DNA of 64,000 nucleotides from CATQHS01 sp963422655. Lineage in GTDB: Bacteria; Actinomycetota; Acidimicrobiia; Acidimicrobiales; Aldehydirespiratoraceae. Location: assembly GCA_963422655.1 (NCBI GenBank), contig OY730440.1, forward strand, positions 2,294,001 through 2,358,000. Reading direction: 5' to 3'. A program made the position numbers and the translations under genes. Positions within the stretch are counted from its first letter, which is position 1, and each line of letters begins with the position of its first letter. Shown piece by piece: positions 8,741 to 16,306 of the stretch. A model generated the notes under the pieces. The model saw only the letters and a program-made list of their open reading frames with translations. It made no database searches and was not told where the DNA came from.

Positions 8741-9745
8741 TCATGTCTCTGGTTGTTCCCGGATGCTCAAGGCCACGGCGACCACGATGATCACCCCCCG
8801 TGCGATCATCTGGTCGGCCACGCTGAGGCCCATGAGGATCAGCCCATTGTTGAGCATGGCCATGATGATCGCTCCGGTGATGGCGCCGACCACCGATGCC
8901 CGCCCCCCGAACAGGCTGGTGCCACCGATAACGACCGCAGCGATCACTGTGAGAAGGTCGTTCTCGCCGAGGTCGTGGCGTCCGATGGCCAGCCGGCCGG
9001 CCAGCAGCACTCCGGCGAAAGCAGCGGCGGTGGCGCTGGCTACGAGCGCGGCGACGCGGATACGGTCGGTTTTGATGCCGACGGCCTTGGCGGCGGAGCG
9101 ATCGGCTCCGGTTGCGAGCAGGTGACGACCCCACCGCAGATGATGAAGGGCGAGGTGTCCGATAGTGCCGATCACGGCGGTCCAGATGAGCAGCGACGAG
9201 ATCGGCCCGAGCGACCCGGACCCGAACATGTCGAGAAAAGTCTGGTTGCGGATCGGATGGGACTGAAGGTTGTTCATGTTGCGGGCTATGCCACTGACGA
9301 TGCCGAGCATCCCGAGGGTTACGAGAAAAGAGGGCACCCGGATCTTCACGGTGATGATCCCGTTGACGAACCCGATGACGGCACCGACGGCGAGGGCCGC
9401 GGCCGCGCCGGCCAAGAAGCCGTTGCTGGCCACCACTTCGGCCGCCACCAGCGAAGACAGCGCTACGACCGAGCCGACCGACAGGTCGATCTCGGCTGTG
9501 GCCAGCGCGAGGGTCATGCCGACGGCCATCACTGCGATGGGCGTCGCCTGCCGTCCGATGTTGAGCAGATTCGACGAGCTGAGGAACCCGTCGTTGCGCA
9601 GCAACACCGCGAAAACCACCAAGATCAGCACGAAGGCCACGTACACGACGTGTCGACGGAGATCGCCGTCCTGGCGGCGCTGAGCCAACCACTGGCGCCC
9701 GGTTGGGAGGACCGTGCCGAATCGGCTGGCGCTTCCGGAGGTCAT
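8741..9745 (-). CDS. Sugar-type ABC transporter permease (RbsC-like)
   Basis: A 334-residue integral membrane protein of the BPD_transp_2 family with about nine hydrophobic segments. The conserved region NMNNLQSHPIRNQTF and the GADRSAAKAVGI coupling-type motif match ribose/xylose-type permeases. The N-terminal 30 residues are cytoplasmic and basic. It follows the binding-protein gene after a gap containing a strong stem-loop and precedes the YhfX-like gene. Only one permease gene is present, so a homodimer in the membrane is expected. Confidence 0.88.
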   Translation of the reverse strand: MTSGSASRFGTVLPTGRQWLAQRRQDGDLRRHVVYVAFVLILVVFAVLLRNDGFLSSSNLLNIGRQATPIAVMAVGMTLALATAEIDLSVGSVVALSSLVAAEVVASNGFLAGAAAALAVGAVIGFVNGIITVKIRVPSFLVTLGMLGIVSGIARNMNNLQSHPIRNQTFLDMFGSGSLGPISSLLIWTAVIGTIGHLALHHLRWGRHLLATGADRSAAKAVGIKTDRIRVAALVASATAAAFAGVLLAGRLAIGRHDLGENDLLTVIAAVVIGGTSLFGGRASVVGAITGAIIMAMLNNGLILMGLSVADQMIARGVIIVVAVALSIREQPET

Positions 9746-9779
9746 GATGGGTTCCTCAGCTCATCGGATCTCGTTCGAT

Positions 9780-9822
9780 CCAGGCGACCGGCTGAGCGGG
9801 ATCCAGCCAGCCGGTCGCCTGG
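9780..9822 (-). promoter_or_regulatory. Intra-operon stem-loop between binding protein and permease
   Basis: Perfect 14-bp inverted repeat (9780-9793 and 9809-9822) with a 15-nt loop, located between the binding-protein stop and the permease start. No T-run follows on the minus strand, so it looks like an mRNA-protecting or attenuating hairpin rather than a full terminator. Confidence 0.6.
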
Positions 9823-9833
9823 ACGATTCGTTC

Positions 9834-11012
9834 TCAGCCGAGCGCGTCCAGCACTTCTTGGGGCGGATCGGTGGCCAGCGACTGTCGGTAAGCCTCGACG
9901 ATGTTATCGGCCGTGGCCGAAATGGCGGGCACCACCACGAATGGCGGGGCCTGCTTTCCGAGCAGCCCGTAAGCGCCCTCGATGGCCATGGTACGGCCCA
10001 GTTGGTAGGCCTCGTCGGCGGCGATGCCCACGACATTGCCGCCCTCGACGAGGTCCAGCGCCACGTTGGTGTCGAGGTCGAGCGTCACCACGGCCACGTC
10101 GTCGGCACCTGCTGCCCGCAGCGCTGCGAGCACTCCGTCGGCCGGGCCCGCCGACCAAGGCGCGTAGATGCCGTCGAGACCGGGATTGCGTGTGAGCATG
10201 GCCGAGGCGATCTCCTCGGCTGCAGCCGGGTCGGCCAGACCCTGCTCGGCGACGATCTCGATTCCCTGATGGGCGGCTTCGATCCATGCCTTGAAGGCTT
10301 GGTCCCGCTGGTTTGTCACGTAGTAAGCGGCGTCGTGGAAGATATAGCCAACCTCGCCCTGGCCGCCGAGCGCATCGGCGAGCAGGTCGGCGGCGGCCAT
10401 GCCCATGGCGGCGAGGTCGTCGGTGACTATTCCCACGTAGTCGACGCCCTGCACGTAGCCCTCGGGGACGTTCGAAAGGAACACGAGCTGCACGCCGGCG
10501 TCCACAGCCGGGCGGAATGCCTCGGCGCCCGACACCGGATCGATCACCAGGCTCACGATGATGGCGGGGTTCTGGGCCATGACCGTCTCGACATCGTTGG
10601 CCTGCTGGGCGGCGTCGAACGACGCGTTGGTCTCCGCGATCACCTCGATGCCGAGTTCGTCGAAGGCTTCACGGGCTCCTTGGCTGACCGCGTCGGTGAA
10701 AGCGCCGGCCGTGTGCCAAAGCAGCGCTGCCGTGTGGCCACCGGCCTGCAATTGGGCGATTTCGTCGTTCGAGAGGGCTATCTCGCTCGACGGAGTAGCC
10801 GGTTCGCCGCCGGGTCCCTGAGTGATGGGCGCCTCGGGTTCGGGCGTCTCGGGTTCGGGCGTCTCGGGTTCGGGGGCCTCGGTGGTGGTCGTGGCCGTAT
10901 CCTCTCCGACGCTCTCCGAATCGTCGTCGCCGCAGGAAACGGCAACGAGGGAGAACAGCGCCAACAGGGCCGCCAGTAGCAGCCATCCGGCCTGTTTATC
11001 GTGATGTTTCAT
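9834..11012 (-). CDS. Sugar-type ABC transporter substrate-binding lipoprotein
   Basis: A 392-residue periplasmic-binding-protein-like lipoprotein (Peripla_BP_4/RbsB type). A hydrophobic signal ends in SLVAVSCGDDD, placing the lipid-modified Cys near residue 28. A Thr-Glu-Pro-rich linker (about 38-65) encoded by short tandem repeats separates the anchor from two alpha/beta lobes. The start at 11012 has AAGGAGAGG upstream and overlaps the M20 stop (ATGA). The ligand cannot be named; the neighbouring M20 hydrolase and PLP protein suggest an acylated amino compound or amino sugar instead of a simple pentose. Confidence 0.86.
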   Translation of the reverse strand: MKHHDKQAGWLLLAALLALFSLVAVSCGDDDSESVGEDTATTTTEAPEPETPEPETPEPEAPITQGPGGEPATPSSEIALSNDEIAQLQAGGHTAALLWHTAGAFTDAVSQGAREAFDELGIEVIAETNASFDAAQQANDVETVMAQNPAIIVSLVIDPVSGAEAFRPAVDAGVQLVFLSNVPEGYVQGVDYVGIVTDDLAAMGMAAADLLADALGGQGEVGYIFHDAAYYVTNQRDQAFKAWIEAAHQGIEIVAEQGLADPAAAEEIASAMLTRNPGLDGIYAPWSAGPADGVLAALRAAGADDVAVVTLDLDTNVALDLVEGGNVVGIAADEAYQLGRTMAIEGAYGLLGKQAPPFVVVPAISATADNIVEAYRQSLATDPPQEVLDALG

Positions 11013-12322
11013 GTCCTCTCCTTGAAGTTGGGTTGTTGTTGGAGCCCGCACCACGACGCAACGAAATGGGCAAGGATGCGGGTTGCCGTGATCAACTCGT
11101 CGATATCGAGACGCTCGAAAGGGGTGTGGCAGTGAGCGATGTCGCCCGGGCCGAAGTAAACGCCGGGTACCCCGAGGCTCGCCAGCAGCGGCTTCTCGGA
11201 CCAGTAAGGGGCGCCCTGTATACGCGCCGACTCGCCGACGGTGGTCTCGATGGAGCGAGCGAGCTCGCTGACGCCGGGGGTATCGTCGGCGATCTCGTCT
11301 GGTGTTCCGCCGACGTCGTGGTCCCGGCCGGCCGGAAACGCCACCTCTACCGCAACACGGTGCTGTTCGGCGATCTGCTCTCCGATGAGTCGCAACGCAG
11401 CGGCGGCACCGGCGATGTCATCTCCGGGCAGCAACTTGCGGATGAGCGACAGCTCGAAGCTGCCCGGCACTGCGATGTTGCCACCAGAACGCACGCTGGT
11501 AACCAGCAGCGACGCTTTGCCGATCAAGCGGTGCGGGTCTGTAGCGGCACTGATGAACTCGTTGTGACGCCACAGCTCGCTGAGCAAGTCGTGACCGGCC
11601 CGCAGCGCGTCGATGCCGAGCTCGGGCGTGCCGAAGTAGGCGGAGCGCCCTGTGATGGTGAAGTCGGCAATTATGAAGCCCATCTGGGCGGTGTAGATGG
11701 CAGAGGTGGTCGGCTCCGTATAGATGGCAAAGTCTGCGGGCGGCGTGCTGGCAGCGTCGGCAGCGCCGGTGACGAGGTCCGCTACCGCGGCCTTCATTCC
11801 GACTGATCTACCGCTGCCGGGCTGACCCGACTCCTCGTCGCACACGAACAGGCCGGTGACGGTGCCGGCGATCTCGAACCCGGCGCGGTGCACTGACCGG
11901 ACCGCTTCGATGGTGGCGCAGATGCCGGCCTTCTGGTCGGCAGCGCCGCGGGCCCAGATGGCGCCGTCGATGATATGACCGGCGAATGGGTCGGCGCGTT
12001 CGCTGTCGGCCCAGTGCTCAGTCCAGTCGTCGGCGTGCACAGTGTCGAGATGGCCCGCGAGGATCAGCGATCGGCCCTCGCCGCGGCCCGCGGCCCCATA
12101 CACGTTGGGGCGGCCCGGTTCGACGTCGACGAGCCGGACGTCGTGCCAGCCGGCCTCGTCGAGCTGGTTACGGACCCACCTGGCGAAGGCGGCCTCGTTG
12201 GGCGTGACGCTGGGGATGCGAACGGCTTCGATCACCGATTCGAGCAGCGCTGCCGGATCGACCGAGGCGGCCACGGCGGCGGCGGTCGTTTCCTGGGTCG
12301 GCTCGGGTCCGGTCACTGTCAT
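11009..12322 (-). CDS. M20-family metallopeptidase (ArgE/DapE/CPG2-like)
   Basis: A 437-residue zinc amidohydrolase. The metal-site motifs are GHLDTVHAD (about 89-97, His and Asp ligands), ARGAADQKAG (bridging Asp) and CDEESGQPGS (catalytic Glu-Glu). The central dimerisation domain is present and a final His is seen in AHCHTPFE near residue 405. Members remove acyl or aminoacyl groups from amides. ATG at 12322 and GTG at 12325 both overlap the ROK stop. It ends in an ATGA overlap with the binding-protein gene, so hydrolase and transporter are translationally linked. Confidence 0.86.
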   Translation of the reverse strand: MTVTGPEPTQETTAAAVAASVDPAALLESVIEAVRIPSVTPNEAAFARWVRNQLDEAGWHDVRLVDVEPGRPNVYGAAGRGEGRSLILAGHLDTVHADDWTEHWADSERADPFAGHIIDGAIWARGAADQKAGICATIEAVRSVHRAGFEIAGTVTGLFVCDEESGQPGSGRSVGMKAAVADLVTGAADAASTPPADFAIYTEPTTSAIYTAQMGFIIADFTITGRSAYFGTPELGIDALRAGHDLLSELWRHNEFISAATDPHRLIGKASLLVTSVRSGGNIAVPGSFELSLIRKLLPGDDIAGAAAALRLIGEQIAEQHRVAVEVAFPAGRDHDVGGTPDEIADDTPGVSELARSIETTVGESARIQGAPYWSEKPLLASLGVPGVYFGPGDIAHCHTPFERLDIDELITATRILAHFVASWCGLQQQPNFKERT

Positions 12323-13575
12323 CACGCCGGGGGCCCCTGTCTGTGGGGCGGCGGCTGGGCTCGACCGAGGCGGTCTGCCACCAGCGAGCCGCGTAACTCG
12401 TCCACCGCGACGGCTATGGCTCCGAGAAAGGTGGCGCGGCGGTTGAGTGTCGAGACCATGAGAGAAGGCGGGTCGTCGAGGTATCTGGCCAGATGTTGCC
12501 TCACCGCGGTGACGAAGATCGAATTGGCGCCCACCCCACCGCCGAATACGATCGCGGCCGGATCGTTGAGCCAGTGGATGTGAGCGATGGCAAAGGCCAT
12601 CGCGTCGGCGGCCCGATGGAGCGCGGAGCGCGCTGCGGCGTCACCGGACTGCGCAGCCGCGAAGATCGTAGGCACGTCGACGTCACCGTCGAGGCCCGAG
12701 ACACAGCCCTCCTCTATGGCCTGTTGCAGCAGTTTGTGGATGGCCGGTCCTGATGCGTAGTCCTCCAGAGTTGTCGCCGCGCCGGCGGCCCCGCCCGGAC
12801 CGGTGGGGCTGGGCCCGAGTCGGGTGATCGGTACCGACCCGAGCTCTCCCGCCGCCCCGTTCGCGCCCCGGTAGAGATCACCATCCATGACCAGTCCCAT
12901 GCCGATGCCGGTACCCACCGAGATCACCGTGAAGTCACTCGAGGCGGTATCGCCAGAGCGAGCCCTGGACTCGGCTACGGCCGCAAGGTTCACGTCGTTG
13001 TCGACGGCTACGGGCACGCCGAAGCGCGATTCGAGCTCAGCCCGCAGAGAGAGCTGGGCGAAGCCGGGGAGGTTCAGCGCCATTTCCACGCTGTCCCTTT
13101 TGGCGCGGTACACGCCGGGTACGCCAACACAGATCGCGCCGAGGTTGGCGGCAGCGCCTTTGATGCCCTTGAGCAGGCGGTCGCTCACCGCGACGATGGT
13201 GCCGGCCGCAGCTTGGGCGTGGGCGCCGGTATCGACCAGCTCCTCGGCCACGATGTTGCCGAGGAGGTCGGCTACGCCGACGATGATCTTGGTGGCGCCG
13301 ATGTCCACGCCTATGACGAAGCCCGACTCCGCGACGAGCTCGTAGGGCTCGGCCGGCCTACCGGGTCCCGAGGGGGAGTGAAGCACCCGAGTGGGTCGGG
13401 CCACGTCGATGTAGGCCAGATCGGCGACGAGCGCAGACACCGTGGGCTTGGACAGACCAGTGCGGCGGACGATTTCGGCTCGCGAGATCGGCTCGGGCGC
13501 CGCTGCGAACAGTACGTCGAGCACGCGCTGCCCGTTGAGCAGCCGCAGCAAAGTTGAGTCCGTCCGGTTTCTCAT
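12322..13575 (-). CDS. ROK-family transcriptional regulator / sugar kinase homologue
   Basis: A 417-residue ROK protein. Residues 1-70 form a winged helix (ISRAEIVRRTGLSKPTVSALVADL), followed by the ROK ATPase-fold domain with FVIGVDIGATK near 90 and GTGIGMGLVMDGDLYRG. The usual ROK zinc motif CxCGxxGC is missing: the region GSVPITRLGPSP leads to a Gly/Ala-rich stretch. I chose the ATG at 13575 because the protein then begins like other ROK repressors. It is the first gene of the operon and probably represses it, with a sugar or aminosugar as effector (inferred). Confidence 0.85.
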   Translation of the reverse strand: MRNRTDSTLLRLLNGQRVLDVLFAAAPEPISRAEIVRRTGLSKPTVSALVADLAYIDVARPTRVLHSPSGPGRPAEPYELVAESGFVIGVDIGATKIIVGVADLLGNIVAEELVDTGAHAQAAAGTIVAVSDRLLKGIKGAAANLGAICVGVPGVYRAKRDSVEMALNLPGFAQLSLRAELESRFGVPVAVDNDVNLAAVAESRARSGDTASSDFTVISVGTGIGMGLVMDGDLYRGANGAAGELGSVPITRLGPSPTGPGGAAGAATTLEDYASGPAIHKLLQQAIEEGCVSGLDGDVDVPTIFAAAQSGDAAARSALHRAADAMAFAIAHIHWLNDPAAIVFGGGVGANSIFVTAVRQHLARYLDDPPSLMVSTLNRRATFLGAIAVAVDELRGSLVADRLGRAQPPPHRQGPPA

Positions 13576-13625
13576 TAGTTTATCATCGTAACTTACTATA
13601 TTTGGACTTGCAAGCCGAGAATTGC
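13576..13625 (-). promoter_or_regulatory. A+T-rich promoter region of the ROK operon
   Basis: About 40 bp directly before the ROK start are strongly A+T-rich (TATAGTAAG and TGATAAAC on the minus strand), unlike the surrounding GC-rich DNA. No Shine-Dalgarno is visible, so a leaderless or near-leaderless mRNA is possible. A weak dyad AGT(15 nt)ACT could be part of a ROK operator. Confidence 0.35.
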
Positions 13626-13725
13626 AATCGGTGCCAGAGTCCACAACCGAAGGGTCACGGTTACCGGCCCCGGCCTTACGGGCTCGGCGCCTCCGTCATC
13701 ACGGCTCAACCGGGAGGCCAAGCCA

Positions 13726-14877
13726 ATGCAACCGATCACCCCAGATGCTCCACAGCGCCAACGCGATCCGATCAAGCCGCTACGCGTCGGTGTCATTGCC
13801 GTCGTAATCATGGCGACCGTCGGCGCGGCTCTAACCAGTCAGGTCACACCGATCGCGGCTCAGACCAAAACGTATGACGATTTTATCGATGCAGTTTGGA
13901 AGTTCGAATCGTCGATAGATCCTGCCAAGCAGGACTGGTATAACGATTATTGGACCAAGCCTGTTATAGAATCCTATCCTGAAGTTGAGTACCCTGGTCG
14001 TGTAGTACGGGATCCAGCCACGGGAGAACCCATTCAGCGCCATAATCTAACGGTGCAGCAATACTTTGATACGATCGGTGTTGGTAACCTATATGATCCG
14101 GCTGATCCCAACCCTGACTGGGAAAAAATCCAGGCTTCGGTAATAAATTATCTCGGTTTCATCGGATTTCAATTTCAAGAATCCGATCTTCATGACCTAG
14201 GATATTACGACTACGAAACTTTCACCTCCAATCAGATCTCCTATCCAGCACATTATGTGGATGTCCCTGTATATCACTGGAAGAATGACGTAACTATGTT
14301 CTTGGACTCTGATCCAGACGAGGTTTCAGAACCGATGTTTGTCACAGATACAGTACATTTTGAGGATGGTCACTTTACTGGCAAACATGATATATCCAGC
14401 CTGGAAGACTTCATAGATCCAAACAAACAGATCTATATCATAAGGGACCACTTCACCAATAAATATAATAGAATCGTTAAGGGGTTAGAGAGCCGAGGTA
14501 AAGATCTCGCAGACTATCTTGGAACTACTGTCACATGGGATGGCCTGAAGCCTCCTATCAGTCATCCTCCTGGAGGGAGATCCAACTCCGTGATGATAAC
14601 TCTTTCTGGACTGTTGGCTGGCGCGCATCTTAGAGGCGCTCAAGGTGTCATCGAGTTACTCGTTGATCATCAGAACCCATCCGATGAAAATGGCACGTAT
14701 ATTCTGCAGTATGTACAAGACTATGCTGGCTATCAAACTCCGTTTGGTCAAGAACCCTGTGCTCATCCCAATAGCTTCCCTGGTTCATTTGGTGAATGCC
14801 AATATGCAACCGAACCGATGGCATATACTGCTGCCACCGATTATGATGAACTGGTACTGGCCAGAGTGCTCCGCTGA
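13726..14877 (+). CDS. Secreted lysozyme/transglycosylase-like protein, A+T-rich
   Basis: A 383-residue exported protein: basic start, hydrophobic segment at about 20-45 ending in PIAAQ. After it, TYDDFIDAVWKFESS and, further on, GFIGFQFQESDLHDLGYYD follow the pattern of lysozyme-like domains in which an E-S pair near the N-terminus carries the catalytic Glu and GYLGxYQFGExxLxDLGYY follows. A later segment, TLSGLLAGAHLRGAQGV, fits the same fold. The gene is far more A+T-rich than both neighbours and uses different codons, a sign of recent transfer. Peptidoglycan or polysaccharide cleavage is inferred; the altered QFQE segment leaves activity uncertain. Confidence 0.72.
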   Translation: MQPITPDAPQRQRDPIKPLRVGVIAVVIMATVGAALTSQVTPIAAQTKTYDDFIDAVWKFESSIDPAKQDWYNDYWTKPVIESYPEVEYPGRVVRDPATGEPIQRHNLTVQQYFDTIGVGNLYDPADPNPDWEKIQASVINYLGFIGFQFQESDLHDLGYYDYETFTSNQISYPAHYVDVPVYHWKNDVTMFLDSDPDEVSEPMFVTDTVHFEDGHFTGKHDISSLEDFIDPNKQIYIIRDHFTNKYNRIVKGLESRGKDLADYLGTTVTWDGLKPPISHPPGGRSNSVMITLSGLLAGAHLRGAQGVIELLVDHQNPSDENGTYILQYVQDYAGYQTPFGQEPCAHPNSFPGSFGECQYATEPMAYTAATDYDELVLARVLR

Positions 14878-14895
14878 CGCTACTGACATCGGCCC

Positions 14896-15696
14896 GTGAG
14901 CTTGGTCGACGACGGCGCCACCGAGAGGTTCGCTGCTGATGGCTTGGTCGTGGTCGACAAGCTGATCGACGTCGGGCTGATCGAACCGCTTCGAGCTCGA
15001 TTCGATGCCCTGTTCGCTGGCCACTTCGAGACAGCAGTGGCGCCCGACGAGGTGAACTGGCAATACGGCACGGGTGATCCGTCGTTGACCCGCCAGATCT
15101 GCAACGGGTGGAAAGCCGATCGAACCGTGGCCTCGGTGGTGCGCGATCCAAAGGTGGGTGAGGCCCTGGCTCGACTGGGTGGTTGGTCGGGCGCCCGTCT
15201 GATCCAGGACAACGTTTTGTGGAAGCCACCCGGTGGGCGACCGCTGGGGTTTCACCGCGACAACGCCTACGGACGGTGGTTCACACCCACCACCATGCTC
15301 ACGTGTTGGATCGCTCTCGACGACGCCACCGCCGCCGGGGGCGCCATGGAACTGGTCCGGGGCTCGCACCGCTGGCCTCGTACCTATGGCCCCGAGGTCC
15401 CGTTCCACGGTCCGACCGATTACCGGCGCCCGATCTCGGGGCACGAAGACCGCATCGTCTGCGTCGAGGTCACTGCCGGCGGGGGCTCATTCCACCACGG
15501 GTGGACCTGGCACGGGTCGGGTACGAACGGGACCCGACATCATCGCCGGGCTCTCGTCATCCACGCCGCGCCTGTCGAAGCTCGCTTCGACCCCGATCGT
15601 CTCGACGAGGGAATGGGTCCCGTCTACGGCCGGTACCGCACTGAGGGCGACGACGCCATGCCCGACGAGCACTTCCCCGTCCTCTGGTCGAGTTGA
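14896..15696 (+). CDS. Phytanoyl-CoA dioxygenase (PhyH) family protein
   Basis: A 266-residue Fe(II)/2-oxoglutarate oxygenase. The iron facial triad is visible as H120 and D122 (GFHRDN) and a distal H206 in GWTWHGSGTN; R218 in the RR pair is a candidate 2-oxoglutarate ligand. FAADGLVVVDKLID near the N-terminus is the usual family opening. The GTG start at 14896 follows the previous stop by 18 bp. Bacterial members hydroxylate varied small molecules, so the substrate is unknown. The GC-rich composition resembles the core genome and differs from the gene just upstream. Confidence 0.82.
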   Translation: MSLVDDGATERFAADGLVVVDKLIDVGLIEPLRARFDALFAGHFETAVAPDEVNWQYGTGDPSLTRQICNGWKADRTVASVVRDPKVGEALARLGGWSGARLIQDNVLWKPPGGRPLGFHRDNAYGRWFTPTTMLTCWIALDDATAAGGAMELVRGSHRWPRTYGPEVPFHGPTDYRRPISGHEDRIVCVEVTAGGGSFHHGWTWHGSGTNGTRHHRRALVIHAAPVEARFDPDRLDEGMGPVYGRYRTEGDDAMPDEHFPVLWSS

Positions 15697-15718
15697 GCCT
15701 CGACTCAACCGCCGAATT

Positions 15719-15967
15719 GCTTGTATTTCTCGTATGGGTACCTCCCTGCAGCGCTATCTGAGCACCGAGCTGACCCGGCTTCGTTGCCGGTGACGGACCC
15801 GACGGCATTCACGCCCGCACCGTTGTCGCCCTAGCTGATGAAGCCGCCATACCCGATCTGGCCGGAGCGCTCGACTGCGAGCTGATGACCGCCGATGCCA
15901 GACCGGTCCGCACCTCAGACCGGCGTTGTGACATCCGAATGCTGAGTCCACCGTTCATTCCTGAGTG
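15719..15967 (+). pseudogene. Degenerate vapBC relic
   Basis: A short decayed copy of the vapBC pair at 62.9-63.5 kb. It retains the 5' flank (TTGCTTGTATTT), the antitoxin segment for GTSLQRYLSTELTRL, then jumps into the toxin segment GDGPDGIHARTVV, AADEAAIPDLAGA-like codons, and the 3' end with ADARPVRTSDRRCDIRML. Internal deletions remove most of both genes and an in-frame TAG lies in the toxin part. The shared sequence continues past the gene end (CGACCGCAACATTGTCACTGG), so the duplicated unit was larger than the genes. No product is expected. Confidence 0.75.
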
Positions 15968-16306
15968 ACGACCGCAACATTGTCACTGGCGGGATGGAAT
16001 TGGTGGGGTCCACTGGTGAGGCTTGTGACCAGGTGTGACAACCGGGGACGTTGTCGGGATAGTCGAGTGTGTGCTGGTTGAAGGCTGAAGGGTCGCTGCG
16101 ACTGCGCAGCGGTGCGGGACCACACCGACGCTTTCGCTCGTGACCGTGACGCGGCCGCCGGTTCCGGCTCGGTTCGGATTTCTCCTTGCGGCATCGGAGC
16201 AAATGGGTGTAGCGTGATTGGTGGTTTGGCTTTGGTAGGAGGGAGGTGCTTTTGTGGGTCCGGTTGAGGGTTCAGGCTGGGGGAGGGTTTCGGTGGGGGC
16301 CGGTGG
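15968..16306. other. Non-coding stretch, probable mobile-element relic
   Basis: No convincing gene. The first 30 bp match the sequence that follows vapC at 63.54 kb. The remainder has short antisense frames without recognisable domains and becomes G/T-rich toward 16250. A GGAGGGAGG stretch near 16239-16247 is too far from the next start to be its ribosome site. Confidence 0.4.

Noticed and set aside
8753..10195. 480-codon plus-strand frame across the permease and binding protein genes
   Set aside because: Crosses two real genes, with repetitive Asp/His/Gly composition expected of antisense frames.
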